A stretch of DNA of 64,000 nt from JAKACA01 sp050010115. GTDB taxonomy: Bacteria; Actinomycetota; Acidimicrobiia; Acidimicrobiales; Bog-793. The DNA lies in assembly GCA_050010115.1 (NCBI GenBank), contig JBEKLQ010000007.1:3091-67090 (forward strand). Reading direction: 5' to 3'. Positions 35,112-43,919 of the stretch are shown piece by piece (positions within the stretch are counted from its first letter, which is position 1; each line of letters opens with the position of its first letter). The notes beneath the pieces are model-generated. The model did no database searches. It saw only the letters and a list, made by a program, of their open reading frames with translations, and was not told the DNA's origin. Position numbers and translations under genes: made by a program.

Positions 35112-36860
35112 GTGGCTGTCCTGGTCGATCTCGAAGATGTGTCGGTCCGACACGGTGACCGCACCTTGTTCGGCGATCTGTCGCTGACGGTCACCGACGG
35201 CGATCGGGTTGGCGTCGTCGGCATCAACGGCACCGGCAAATCCACCCTCCTGCGCCTACTTGCCGGCGTTGAACAGGCCGACGCGGGACAGATTCGTCGC
35301 GGGCGCGGCGTCCGCATCGGCTACCTCGAGCAGGAGCCATCGCTGCCCGCAGGGTCGGTGCGGGCGGCGGTCGGTCCGGGCTGGCAGGCCGAAGCGGTGC
35401 TCCACCGGCTCGGGATGGGAGCCGCCGGTGACACCGACGTCTCCGGGCTCTCGGGTGGGCAGGCAAAGCGCGTGGCACTGGCTGCTGTACTCGCTCGGCC
35501 GGCAGAGTTGCTGGTCCTTGACGAGCCAACCAACCACCTGGATCTCCGCGCCGTCGCCTGGCTGGAGCAGTGGCTCCTCGACTTCCGTAGCGGGCTCGTC
35601 CTCGTGACACACGACCGCCATCTCCTCGACCGGGTCACCACCCGGATGATCGAGCTCGATCGAGGCCACGAGTATGTGCACGAGGGCGGGTACACCTCGT
35701 ATCTTGCCGCCAGCGCCGAGCGGGAGGAGCAGGCAGCATCTGCCGAGGCCTCCCGGCGGAATCTCGCCCGACGAGAGCTCGCCTGGCTGCGGCGAGGCGC
35801 CCCGGCTCGGACTCGCAAGCCGCAGGCGCGGATCGACGCGGCGATGCGCGTCGTCACCGGGCGTGCGGAAGCGCCGGCTCGGGCGGCAGAGCTCGAGATG
35901 GCCTTCGGAACACCGCGCCTCGGCGACAAGGTCATCGAGTGCGCTGCAGTCGGCTATCGCTACGACCCAGGAGCCGCACCGGTGTTGTCGGAGGTTGATC
36001 TCCTCCTCGCTCGTCGGGAACGGTTGGGTCTCCTCGGAGCCAACGGATCGGGCAAGTCGACACTCCTCGACCTCCTGGCGGGCCGGCGTAGTCCGACTTC
36101 CGGACACATCGAGGTCGGTCCGACAGTCGTCACGGGCTACTACGACCAGCAGGGCGTCGAGGTCGATCCGGAGGCCCGCGTACGCGAGCTCGTCGCAGGT
36201 GCGACCCGCGTCCCGGGCGCGCCGGAGGACGTGGCACTGATGGAGCGATTCTGGTTCACCGGAGCCTTGCAGTTCGCCCCGACGCGGACGCTCTCGGGTG
36301 GCGAGCGCCGACGGCTGCAGTTGCTCCTGGTGCTGGCGGCGCGACCGAACGTCCTCCTCCTCGATGAGCCGACCAACGACCTGGACCTGGACACGTTGCG
36401 CATCCTCGAGGACTTCCTGGAGGACTGGCCCGGAGCCCTCGTTGTCGTGAGTCACGACCGGACGTTTCTCGAGCGCACGACGGAGCGCCTGATGGCGCTG
36501 GAAGCCGGGACCCTCGCGACGATCGCGGGAGACCTCGACGCCTGGATGGCACGAGCCGAGGACGCTGGTGTGGCGCCGGCGCCCTCGGCCGGGCGCACAC
36601 GCGCAGCGGAGGTCGGAGCCCCCTCGCCCCGGCGCCAACGCTCCCCCAGCACGATCGGTCGTCAGCTGCGGGAAGCCGAGAAGGAGATGGCGCGGCTGGC
36701 GCGCCAACGAGACGAGCTGAGCGAAGCGCTGGAGGCTGCGGGCGACGATCACGTAGAGCTCGCACACGTCGGCCGCGAGCTCGCCGAGGTGCAAGCCAAC
36801 CTGACGGAGTCGGAGAACCGTTGGCTGGCTCTCGCCGAGGAGGTGGATGCGGCACGCTGA
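35112..36860 (+). CDS. ABC-F family ATPase
   Basis: 582 aa, soluble, two ABC cassettes. Cassette 1: Walker A GINGTGKST, signature LSGGQAKRV, Walker B LLVLDEPTNHLDL. Cassette 2: GANGSGKST, LSGGERRRL, VLLLDEPTNDLDL. The inter-domain linker (about 235-295) is helical and Arg-rich like the P-site tRNA interaction motif, and the last 70 residues form a coiled coil (REAEKEMARLARQRDELSEALE), giving an Uup-like layout. The group acts on the ribosome in translation or antibiotic protection; which one is not clear. GTG 35112 is chosen because homology starts at AVLVDLEDVSVRHG. Confidence 0.9.
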   Translation: MAVLVDLEDVSVRHGDRTLFGDLSLTVTDGDRVGVVGINGTGKSTLLRLLAGVEQADAGQIRRGRGVRIGYLEQEPSLPAGSVRAAVGPGWQAEAVLHRLGMGAAGDTDVSGLSGGQAKRVALAAVLARPAELLVLDEPTNHLDLRAVAWLEQWLLDFRSGLVLVTHDRHLLDRVTTRMIELDRGHEYVHEGGYTSYLAASAEREEQAASAEASRRNLARRELAWLRRGAPARTRKPQARIDAAMRVVTGRAEAPARAAELEMAFGTPRLGDKVIECAAVGYRYDPGAAPVLSEVDLLLARRERLGLLGANGSGKSTLLDLLAGRRSPTSGHIEVGPTVVTGYYDQQGVEVDPEARVRELVAGATRVPGAPEDVALMERFWFTGALQFAPTRTLSGGERRRLQLLLVLAARPNVLLLDEPTNDLDLDTLRILEDFLEDWPGALVVVSHDRTFLERTTERLMALEAGTLATIAGDLDAWMARAEDAGVAPAPSAGRTRAAEVGAPSPRRQRSPSTIGRQLREAEKEMARLARQRDELSEALEAAGDDHVELAHVGRELAEVQANLTESENRWLALAEEVDAAR

Positions 36861-36990
36861 CGGTCGTGGCCCCGCGCAAGCGAGGCTTGAGACTCTGGTT
36901 GACAGCGACAGTCGCATTCGGACGCCGCTCGCCCTGACCGACGCCCAGCTGACCAGGGTAGAGACTTTCTTTAGGTGGCGTCCGGCACAC

Positions 36991-37015
36991 AGGGCCTGAA
37001 TCCATTCGGCCCTAG
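36991..37015 (+). promoter_or_regulatory. Dos-box-like palindrome A (upstream of nitroreductase)
   Basis: AGGGCCTGAAT-cc-ATTCGGCCCTAG. The right half shares the exact 14-mer CCATTCGGCCCTAG with element B at 43855. Sixty nucleotides separate it from GTG 37076. The rest of the 216-bp gap (36861-37075) shows nothing distinctive. Confidence 0.65.
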
Positions 37016-37075
37016 CCCGCCCGGCGAAGACGCGCTTGACTGGACAGAGAAGATGTCGTCCTCACAGGAGTGATC

Positions 37076-38152
37076 GTGGACACCGAAGACTTGCAGTCCA
37101 TCCTCGAAGCCGCCGTACGAGCGCCGTCGGTGCACAACACGCAGCCCTGGCGGTTCGCGGTGCGCGGTGATGCTCCCGACGGCACGGCTGCGATCGACGT
37201 GTTCGCCGACCGCCAGCGCCAGCTCCCAGTGATCGATCCGTCGGGGCGTGAGCTCCACATCAGCTGTGGCGCTGCGGTCGAGTTCGCCTGGGTCGGCGCA
37301 CGCGCCATCGGCCGGACCTGTTCGGTGTCGCTGCTCCCGGACCCTGTCAACCCCGACCACTTGGCTCGGCTGGAAATCGGAGGCCTCAACGCCCCCTCTC
37401 CGGACGAAGCCGAGCTCGGCCGGGCGCTCCCCCTCCGGTACACCGAGCGGGGCCCCTTCGACAACCGCCAGGTATCGCCCCAGCTCCTGGAGGAATTCCG
37501 CCGGGCGATCCGTGCCCATGACGTGTGGCTGAGGGTGCTTGACCGACCCGGCGACGAAGTGGCCACCGCGGTATTGCTGGCGCACGCTGACGAGATCGAG
37601 CGTGCCAACCCGGAGTACGGGAGCGAGCTCGCCGCTTGGACCGGCGAAAGAGCCGGCGCTCGAGATGGAGTCCCCCTGTCGGCAACGCCGCCCATCGCGG
37701 ACCGAGGATCCTCATTCCGGCTTCGCGAGTTCGCCGCAGGTGATCAACCCACCGCTCCCTCCACCTGGAGCGAGGCACCTCCGGCGGCCGAGCACCCGCT
37801 CGTGGTCATCCTCGGGACCGCTGGCGACGACAGGCACGCCTGGCTGCGGACTGGGCAGGCGCTCGGGCGAGTCTTGCTGGCAGCTACCGCCGCCGGTCTA
37901 GCCGCCTCGCCGATGACCCAGGTGCTGGAAGTGGGAGCGACGCGCGTCCAGCTTGCCGCTCAACTCGGCTTGGTCGGTCACCCCCAGGTCGTGCTCCGTA
38001 TCGGGTACGGCCACGGTCACCCCACGACACCGCGGCGATCCCTTGACGACGTCATCATCGACTGGCAAGTCGGGAGCCACCAGTCACCGCGTTCGGAGAC
38101 GCCGCTCTCGCCTCCGACGACCGGACCTGCCGTACGTCAACGACTCGAGTGA
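37076..38152 (+). CDS. Acg-type putative nitroreductase
   Basis: 358 aa. The N-terminal LQSILEAAVRAPSVHNTQPWRF is the family signature of Acg (Rv2032)-like nitroreductase-fold proteins, a DosR-regulon family in mycobacteria that binds FMN but may store rather than use it. The nitroreductase half-site repeat and TGQALGRVLLAATAAGLAASPMTQVLE plus the ending VGHPQVVLRIGYG match this group. GTG 37076 is used because AGGAG (37066-37070) sits five bases upstream and overlaps the earlier GTG at 37070. It is followed after 19 bp by a universal stress protein gene, probably co-transcribed from element A. Confidence 0.85.
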   Translation: MDTEDLQSILEAAVRAPSVHNTQPWRFAVRGDAPDGTAAIDVFADRQRQLPVIDPSGRELHISCGAAVEFAWVGARAIGRTCSVSLLPDPVNPDHLARLEIGGLNAPSPDEAELGRALPLRYTERGPFDNRQVSPQLLEEFRRAIRAHDVWLRVLDRPGDEVATAVLLAHADEIERANPEYGSELAAWTGERAGARDGVPLSATPPIADRGSSFRLREFAAGDQPTAPSTWSEAPPAAEHPLVVILGTAGDDRHAWLRTGQALGRVLLAATAAGLAASPMTQVLEVGATRVQLAAQLGLVGHPQVVLRIGYGHGHPTTPRRSLDDVIIDWQVGSHQSPRSETPLSPPTTGPAVRQRLE

Positions 38153-38171
38153 TGCGGAGGAGGAAGCTGAC

Positions 38172-38588
38172 GTGTTCGAGAAGGTGTTGGTGGCGGTCGA
38201 CGGCTCGCCTGCGGCGGCGCACGCCGTGAGCGCAGCAAAAGAGCTGGCCTCCCTGTCAGGTGGACAAGTGAGGGTCGTGCACGTGCGCGAGTTCTCCGCC
38301 GCCCCGCGCGGCGGCAGGGTATCGAGCGAAGGCAGCCAGGAGGCTGAGAAGATCGTGGAGGACACCATCGCGGAGCTGGTTCAGGCCGGCGTGGCCGCCA
38401 CGGGAATCGTGCGCGCTGCTCGCTACGGGCACGTCGCGACGGAACTGCTCGACGAGGCGAGCGAGTGGAATGCCTCCGTGATCCTGATCGCCTCAAGAGG
38501 GCTCTCCGACCTGGCCGGTCTCGTCATCGGCAGCACGACGCACAAGGTGCTCCATCTCGGGCACGTGCCGGTCCTCGTCGTTCGCTGA
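38172..38588 (+). CDS. Universal stress protein (UspA family)
   Basis: 138 aa single Usp domain. FEKVLVAVDGSPAAAHAV is strand 1 with the ATP-contact Asp. The nucleotide loop is LIASRGLSDLAGLVIGSTTHKVLHLGHVPVLVV, with the G-2x-G-9x-G(S/T) pattern conserved, so it may bind ATP. GTG 38172 follows GGAGGAGGAAG. Second gene behind the nitroreductase. Confidence 0.9.
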   Translation: MFEKVLVAVDGSPAAAHAVSAAKELASLSGGQVRVVHVREFSAAPRGGRVSSEGSQEAEKIVEDTIAELVQAGVAATGIVRAARYGHVATELLDEASEWNASVILIASRGLSDLAGLVIGSTTHKVLHLGHVPVLVVR

Positions 38589-38630
38589 GACGGTCTAACA
38601 GTGGCGGGTCGGACACGGTCCGGTCGCGAC

Positions 38631-38680
38631 TCGCCAACCACGAAAGATCGCCAACCACGGAAGATCGCCGGCACCCCAGA
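38631..38680. repeat. 17-bp tandem repeat in the usp / acyl-CoA synthetase convergent gap
   Basis: TCGCCAACCACGAAAGA at 38631 and TCGCCAACCACGGAAGA at 38648, with a degenerate third copy at 38665-38680. Lies between convergent stop codons. Confidence 0.8.
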
Positions 38681-38708
38681 TCGCCGGGCACTTTCATGGC
38701 CGCTCAAC

Positions 38709-41501
38709 TCAGCGCAAGTGTCGGCGCCACAGCTCCGGCTCCGGGGTGATCGGTCGCGCCACCCGGACCTTGGCGTCGACGACGACGCACCCGCCAGGCG
38801 ACGCGATCACCGGGTTCAGGTCCATCTCGACGACCTCGGGCAGGTGCTCGGCGAGTTGGGCCACGCGGCAGAGGAGTTCGGCCAGCGCCTCGACGTCGGC
38901 CACAGGAGCCCCCCGGTACCCGGAGAGCAGCTTCGCCGCTTTCAGTGAGGCGATGAGGTCCACCGCCTCCGGTCGTGTGATCGGTACCAACGACAGCGCC
39001 CGGTCGCCCAGTATCTCGATCGCGGCGCCACCGAGGCCCACCATCACCACGGGCCCGAACCCTGGCTCCTCGATCACCCCCACCACGGTCTCGACTCCGG
39101 GTGCCGCCATCGGCTGGACGATCACCTTCGCCTCCGGCCCGTGGCGGGCGAGCAACGCACCGGTGACCGCCATCACCTGCTCAGCGTCGGTGACGCCGAG
39201 CAGGACGCCCCCCACGTCGCTCCTGTGAACGAGTCCGGGGACATCGAGCTTCACCGCAACGGGGAACCCCACTCGGCGAGCCGCCTCGGCTGCCTCTTCC
39301 ACGCTGGTGGCTGACACGCACTCGACGAATGGGATCCCATATGCCGCCAGCAACTGGAACGTCTCGGACGCATCGAGCCAGCGAGAGCCAACGCCAGCTG
39401 GAGCCCAGGTCAGGGCCGCGCCGTCGGGGGCACCTCGGGCTGGCAGGCCTACGGATGGCGCGTCAGCGTCAGCAAGGGCGGCCTCGACGATCGCCCGCCC
39501 GCGGTCGATATCGAGGTCGGCGAAGATCGGCACGGCCGAGTCCGGCCGCACACGCCAGGTGGCGTACGGCACGATCCGGCCGAGCGTGCGCGCTGCCGAC
39601 TCCGGATAGGCGAACCACGGCACGCGCCGCTTTCCCTCTCGCAGCACGGACAGGGCGCTTGCGGTCGCAAGGAACACCGCCAGGATCGGCTTGGTGGCTG
39701 ATGCCGCCACAGCTGCGACTTGAGCCGCTACGTCCTCGGCCTGTGTAACCAGCGGCGGTGTGAAGATCGCGATCACCGCGTCGACCTCGTCGTCGGCGAG
39801 GACGACCTCGAGCACCCTCCGGTACTGCTCGGCAGTGGCGATAGCGATGCAGTCGACCGGGTTCGACACCGCCGCCTCTTTGGACAGCACCGCTCGAAGC
39901 TGGCGCTGGGTCCCAGCCGACAGCTCCGGGACGACGAGACCGGCGCCCTCGCACGCGTCCGCAGCAAGCACTCCGGGGCCTCCGGCGTTGCCGACGATCG
40001 CCACATTGCGGCCCGTGGGCAGCGGTTGGTGGCTGAGGACGTTGGCGACATCGAAGAGCTCCTCGAGCGTGTCCACTCGGATGACGCCCGCCTGGTGGAA
40101 GAGGGCGTCGACCGTAGCGTCGGGCGAAGCCATGGCGGCGGTGTGCGACGAAGTTCCGCGTGTGCCGGCGGAGGAGCGCCCGGACTTGACTGCCACGATG
40201 GGCTTGCGTCTGCTGACCTGTCTGGCGATCCTGGCGAAGTGCCGCGGGTTCCCGAAGGACTCGAGGTAGAGCAGGATGACCTCGGTGCGCGGGTCGCTGT
40301 CCCAGTAGCGGATCAGATCGTTACCGCTGACGTCCACCTTGTTGCCCACCGAGACGAAGCTGGAGACACCGAGGTCCCGGCGGGTCGCCTCCTCCAGGAT
40401 GGCAATCCCGAGACCCCCCGACTGAGACGAGAACCCGATCGGGCCGGGAACGGGACGAGCCGGTGAGAATGTCGCGTTCATCGAGACCTCCGGCGCGGTG
40501 TTGACGACGCCCAGGCAGTTCGGGCCGATCACCCGCATCCCGTACGACCGGGCCAGCGAGACGAACTGTCGCTCCGCCGCAGCGCCCTCGGCGCCCGCCT
40601 CAGCAAAGCCCGCCGTCACGACGACGAGCCCGCTGACCCCCTTCTTTCCGCACGCCTCGGTAACTCTCAGCACCTCGGCTACGGGTACCGCTATCACGGC
40701 GAGGTCGACTGGACCCTCGATGTCCGCCACGTCGTCGAACACGGGCAGCCCGCAGATCTCCAACAGGCCGGGCGTGCCGCCCGCTTCCTCCTTAACGGGG
40801 TACACCGGGCCGGTGAATTTACCGGCTAGCAGGTTGGCGACGATCTCGTGGCCCACGAATCCCGCCTGGTTGCTCGCTCCGACGACAGCGATCGCCCGCG
40901 GCCTCAGCAGGCGCTCGATCGATCGCACCGCTGCTCGGCGGTCTCGTTCCTCCAGCTGCTCCAGGTACCCAGGGACCGGATCGAGGTCCAAGGTGACGTG
41001 GACGACTCCGGCGCCAAAGGCAGTCTTCTCCTCGAAGCCGGCGCGGCGGAAGACACGCAGCATCGCCTCGTTGACGGCGAGGGTGTCAGCCTCGAAGCGC
41101 GTGATGCCCCGATCGCGCGCGGCCGACGCAAGATGCTCCAGGAGGACCATCCCGAGCCCTCGACCCTGCTGGTCGTCCCGGACGGTGAAGGCCACCTCGG
41201 CGATCTTGGCTCCCTCTTCCCGGTCGTAGCGCGCCACGGCGACGAGCTCGCCGTCGACGAGGGCAATGAGCGCCAACCGCCGGTCGTAGTCCACATTGGC
41301 GAAGTGCTGGAGCTCGGCATCGGAGATCTGGCGCCGAGGCGAGAAGAACCGCAGGTAGATCGACTCGGCCGAGAGCTTCGAGCCGAGATCCCTCAGCCCG
41401 GCGACGTCGGAGGCGAGGATCGGCCGCACGTGGCCGACCCGACCGTCGGCGAGGACGACGTCGGACTCGAGATCCGAAGGGTATTCGCCAGCAGAAGTCA
41501 T
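38709..41501 (-). CDS. GNAT acetyltransferase fused to NDP-forming acyl-CoA synthetase
   Basis: 930 aa multi-domain protein. Residues about 10-175 are a GNAT acetyltransferase with the acetyl-CoA loop DDQQGRGLGMVLLEHL. Then come a CoA-binding Rossmann domain (RPRAIAVVGASNQAGFVGHE, about 200-300), a succinyl-CoA-ligase-like domain (GFSSQSGGLGIAILEEATRR; KSGRSSAGTRGTSSHTAAMA, about 345-480) and an ATP-grasp_5 domain (about 700-915: FPVAVKLDVPGLVHRSDVGGV, EMDLNPVI). Such fusions occur in actinobacterial protein acetyltransferases and ADP-forming acetyl-CoA synthetases that make ATP from acetyl-CoA, useful without oxygen. ATG 41501 overlaps the SRPBCC stop (ATGA). Last gene of a three-gene unit behind Dos box D. 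Confidence 0.88.
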   Translation of the reverse strand: MTSAGEYPSDLESDVVLADGRVGHVRPILASDVAGLRDLGSKLSAESIYLRFFSPRRQISDAELQHFANVDYDRRLALIALVDGELVAVARYDREEGAKIAEVAFTVRDDQQGRGLGMVLLEHLASAARDRGITRFEADTLAVNEAMLRVFRRAGFEEKTAFGAGVVHVTLDLDPVPGYLEQLEERDRRAAVRSIERLLRPRAIAVVGASNQAGFVGHEIVANLLAGKFTGPVYPVKEEAGGTPGLLEICGLPVFDDVADIEGPVDLAVIAVPVAEVLRVTEACGKKGVSGLVVVTAGFAEAGAEGAAAERQFVSLARSYGMRVIGPNCLGVVNTAPEVSMNATFSPARPVPGPIGFSSQSGGLGIAILEEATRRDLGVSSFVSVGNKVDVSGNDLIRYWDSDPRTEVILLYLESFGNPRHFARIARQVSRRKPIVAVKSGRSSAGTRGTSSHTAAMASPDATVDALFHQAGVIRVDTLEELFDVANVLSHQPLPTGRNVAIVGNAGGPGVLAADACEGAGLVVPELSAGTQRQLRAVLSKEAAVSNPVDCIAIATAEQYRRVLEVVLADDEVDAVIAIFTPPLVTQAEDVAAQVAAVAASATKPILAVFLATASALSVLREGKRRVPWFAYPESAARTLGRIVPYATWRVRPDSAVPIFADLDIDRGRAIVEAALADADAPSVGLPARGAPDGAALTWAPAGVGSRWLDASETFQLLAAYGIPFVECVSATSVEEAAEAARRVGFPVAVKLDVPGLVHRSDVGGVLLGVTDAEQVMAVTGALLARHGPEAKVIVQPMAAPGVETVVGVIEEPGFGPVVMVGLGGAAIEILGDRALSLVPITRPEAVDLIASLKAAKLLSGYRGAPVADVEALAELLCRVAQLAEHLPEVVEMDLNPVIASPGGCVVVDAKVRVARPITPEPELWRRHLR

Positions 41502-41968
41502 CCAGACCCGAGCGTCTCCGCGATCTCCGAGAGGAAGCGCCGCACAGCCGCCTCGGCCAGGCGATGCATTGCAAGCCGGTCGATGGCAACTCCGATCTGG
41601 GCGAGGGGCACCCGGTACCGCCCGCTCAGCGACAGTCGGCAGTGGCCGTCACCGAGGCTGAAGAGCTCGATGTCCGCGTCGAGAGTGGGCAGCAGTCGCT
41701 CAAGCGCGGCCGGCTCCCAGAGAATCGGAACGATCACGCTCGATCCGCTACGTCGGGCCTCACCGGCTGTCAGCATGAAGCGCTGTCGCGATGCCGACCG
41801 GTCAGCGGTCTCATGCCACTCCGCCTCAGGGTCGAGCAACGACGCCGCCAACTGGTCAAACGGGCGGTCTAGGTGCACGAAGTCGCTGATGAAGACTGCG
41901 TGACGGCGCCGGGACGAACCTCCGGCTCCGCCGGCCGGCTCGATGTCCCGCGGGATCGCGGCACTCAC
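41498..41968 (-). CDS. SRPBCC-fold (polyketide-cyclase-like) small protein
   Basis: 156 aa. Predicted helix-grip fold: VHLDRPFDQLAASLLDPE at the start, beta strands IELFSLGDGHCRLSLSGRYR, and a long C-terminal helix DRLAMHRLAEAAVRRFLSEIAETL, as in SRPBCC/START ligand-binding proteins. No catalytic motif. GTG 41968 overlaps the usp stop (GTGA) and its stop overlaps the next gene's ATG, so it is locked into the usp-SRPBCC-GNAT/ACD unit. Ligand unknown. Confidence 0.65.
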   Translation of the reverse strand: MSAAIPRDIEPAGGAGGSSRRRHAVFISDFVHLDRPFDQLAASLLDPEAEWHETADRSASRQRFMLTAGEARRSGSSVIVPILWEPAALERLLPTLDADIELFSLGDGHCRLSLSGRYRVPLAQIGVAIDRLAMHRLAEAAVRRFLSEIAETLGSG

Positions 41969-42462
41969 GCCGCCGCCTCTCGTGTCTTCGGCCGGACGAT
42001 CAGCACGGGGCAGTGAGCATGGTGCACACAAGCCTGCCCGACGGAACCGAGCGCCAAACTGGAGAAGCCACCGAGCCCGCGGCTGCCCACGACGATGAGA
42101 TCGGCCCCCTCGCTCAGACTGATCAGGATCCGCGCCGCCGGACCTTCCTCGATCGTGCGCCGCACGTCGAGGGTGTCGTCGTCCCCCAGCACTTCGGTCT
42201 CGGCGTCGCGGACAGTCGCGACGGCTGCCTCCTTGGCGGCGGCGGCGATCTCGCCGAAGTCCATGACATACGGCGATGTGGGGTAGTTCACGTGCCAGGC
42301 GTGGACGATGTGCAGAGTCCAGTTGCGCCATTTCGCTATCGCCACCGCGTCACGCAGCGCCTCATGGCTACCAGGTGACCCGTCGACGCCGACGATGACT
42401 CGCCCAGTGGTGGGTCGCCGTACAGCGGGGGGAGCGTCAGTTGTCAGATCGGGGGTGCTCAT
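41965..42462 (-). CDS. Universal stress protein (UspA family)
   Basis: 165 aa. GRVIVGVDGSPGSHEALRDAV (strand 1), and LIVVGSRGLGGFSSLALGSVGQACVHHAHCPVLIV with the complete ATP-binding G-2x-G-9x-GS pattern. Starts at ATG 42462 behind AGGAGG; GTG 42471 is too close to that site. First gene of the unit driven from element D. Confidence 0.9.
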   Translation of the reverse strand: MSTPDLTTDAPPAVRRPTTGRVIVGVDGSPGSHEALRDAVAIAKWRNWTLHIVHAWHVNYPTSPYVMDFGEIAAAAKEAAVATVRDAETEVLGDDDTLDVRRTIEEGPAARILISLSEGADLIVVGSRGLGGFSSLALGSVGQACVHHAHCPVLIVRPKTREAAA

Positions 42463-42510
42463 CGCCACCACCTCCTACGCAGACGATGATGACGACCGGC
42501 ATTCACCGAT

Positions 42511-42530
42511 CACAGGGCCGAAAGACCCGA
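42511..42530 (-). promoter_or_regulatory. Dos-box-like element D (upstream of usp at 42462)
   Basis: On the minus strand it reads GGGTCTTTCGGCCCTGTG, sharing TTTCGGCCCT with element C. It lies between the stop of the DosS-like gene (42532) and the usp start, 48 nt before ATG 42462. Confidence 0.65.
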
Positions 42531-42531
42531 A

Positions 42532-43650
42532 CTACAGCGGAATACGCCAAATGACGGTCGTGCCTTCTCCTGGCTCGGACCGTATTTCGAAGACACCCAT
42601 GAGCTGCTCGGCACGCGCTGCCATATTGCGGAGACCGTGGCCGCTGGGAGACGAACGCCGGATGCCGATGCCGTCGTCACTGACGGAGAGCTGGAGCTCT
42701 TCGGTCGTGACGGCGACCGCAACCTCGGCTCTCGTCGCCCGGGCGTGCCGTGTGATGTTCGACAACGCCTCCCGTACGACTGCGGCGGCCGCTTCGGTCA
42801 TCTCCGTGGTGACGGAGTTGTCGAGCGGTCCCTGGAACTGCACCCGGGGCAAGAACCCGAGCGCCTCGCGCGCCTCCGTGACGACCCGGGTGATCTCGGC
42901 ACGGGCGCCGTTCGCGCTTCGAGCCTCCAGGCCGAAGATCGTGCTCCGAATGTCGGCGATCGTGAGATCGAGCTCGTCGACGGCAGCCTCGATACGTTCG
43001 CTCGCGTTCGGCGGGTCCACCACGCGGGCCAAGCCTTGCAGGCTGAGACCCACGGCGAAGAGTCGCTGGATGACCGTGTCATGCAGATCGCGGGCTATGC
43101 GCTCGCGGTCAGCGAACAGAGCGAGCTCGCCGAGGCGCTCGTGCAGGCGCACGTTGTCAACCGCCACCCCGGCCGCCGCAGCGAGCGACGAGAGCAGGCG
43201 CTCGTCTGTTTCGGTGAACTCGCGCGCCGAGCGCTTCTCGGTCAGGTACAAGTTACCGAACGCCAGCTCTCGCACCCGGATCGGGACGCCGAGGAACGAG
43301 CTCATGGGTGGATGATTGGGCGGGAACCCGAACGACCGTTCGTGAGCGCCCAGCTCCGCCAGCCGGATCGGCCGCGGATCGTTGATGAGCACGCCGAGGA
43401 CACCATGACCCTTCGGCCGCTCGCCGATCGCCGCCTCCTGCTCCTCGGAAAGACCGTGAGTCACGAACTCCGATAGCGCCTCGCCACTCGAGTCGAGAAC
43501 GCCGAGCGCGCCGTAGCGGGCATCGGTCAACTCGCAGGCCGCCACCACGATCCGCCGGAGCACGCCTTCGAGGTCGACGCCGGAGGCGATCGACAAGATC
43601 GCGTCGAGCAGGCCCGACTCGGCTAGCCCGGGCGCGGGCACATCCGACAT
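42532..43650 (-). CDS. DosS/DevS-like sensor kinase with a single heme-type GAF domain
   Basis: 372 aa, soluble. The GAF domain (about 20-170) aligns with GAF-A of M. tuberculosis DevS: GHGVLGVLINDPRPIRLAEL and GFPPNHPPMSSFLGVPIRVRE. His113 sits where DevS has its heme-ligating His149 (GFPPYHPPM), and Tyr135 in FGNLYLTEK where DevS has distal Tyr171. The HisKA_3 segment RERIARDLHDTVIQRLFAVGLSLQG has phospho-acceptor His190, followed by an HATPase (SDDGIG, SGHGLRNMAARAEQ). The second GAF of DevS is missing. Start ATG 43650, or GTG 43659; no clear ribosome-binding site. Likely senses O2, NO or CO for the DosR-type regulator at 45955. Confidence 0.88.
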   Translation of the reverse strand: MSDVPAPGLAESGLLDAILSIASGVDLEGVLRRIVVAACELTDARYGALGVLDSSGEALSEFVTHGLSEEQEAAIGERPKGHGVLGVLINDPRPIRLAELGAHERSFGFPPNHPPMSSFLGVPIRVRELAFGNLYLTEKRSAREFTETDERLLSSLAAAAGVAVDNVRLHERLGELALFADRERIARDLHDTVIQRLFAVGLSLQGLARVVDPPNASERIEAAVDELDLTIADIRSTIFGLEARSANGARAEITRVVTEAREALGFLPRVQFQGPLDNSVTTEMTEAAAAVVREALSNITRHARATRAEVAVAVTTEELQLSVSDDGIGIRRSSPSGHGLRNMAARAEQLMGVFEIRSEPGEGTTVIWRIPL

Positions 43651-43683
43651 ATCGGTCACGATACCGGAGGTGAGAATCCGCAG

Positions 43684-43702
43684 GCACGTCCCCCTAAGGG
43701 CC
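43684..43702. promoter_or_regulatory. Weak Dos-box-like element near the DosS-like gene start
   Basis: CGTCCCCCTAAGGGCC, an imperfect dyad related to the other elements (minus strand GGCCCTTAGGGGGACG), about 35-50 nt upstream of ATG 43650. It could mediate autoregulation; the match is loose. Confidence 0.3.
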
Positions 43703-43850
43703 AGCCCGGACGCGTGTGATCGAGTACGCGCACGCGTTCCGGCAACCGACGGTCCCACAAGTGTCGCCTCTGACATGGGAAGCTCTCGACTGTGAATCTC
43801 CATCGGGGGCTCAGCGGCGACACCCGACCGGGGGCTCTTCCGCCTGTTAT

Positions 43851-43869
43851 TGGGCCATTCGGCCCTAGG
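43851..43869 (+). promoter_or_regulatory. Dos-box-like element B (upstream of the cytochrome b module)
   Basis: TGGGCCATTCGGCCCTAGG, a GGGCC-attc-GGCCC type palindrome. The 14-mer CCATTCGGCCCTAG is identical to element A. About 51 nt before ATG 43920. The remainder of the 269-bp divergent region shows only the weak element at 43684. Confidence 0.7.
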
Positions 43870-43919
43870 CGCACTCAGCCGCTCCCGCCATGCTCTCTCG
43901 AAAAGGAGGCCGCCCAACG

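Noticed and set aside
35256..36917. 553-codon minus-strand frame
   Set aside because: Antisense to the ABC-F gene; all ABC motifs are on the plus strand.
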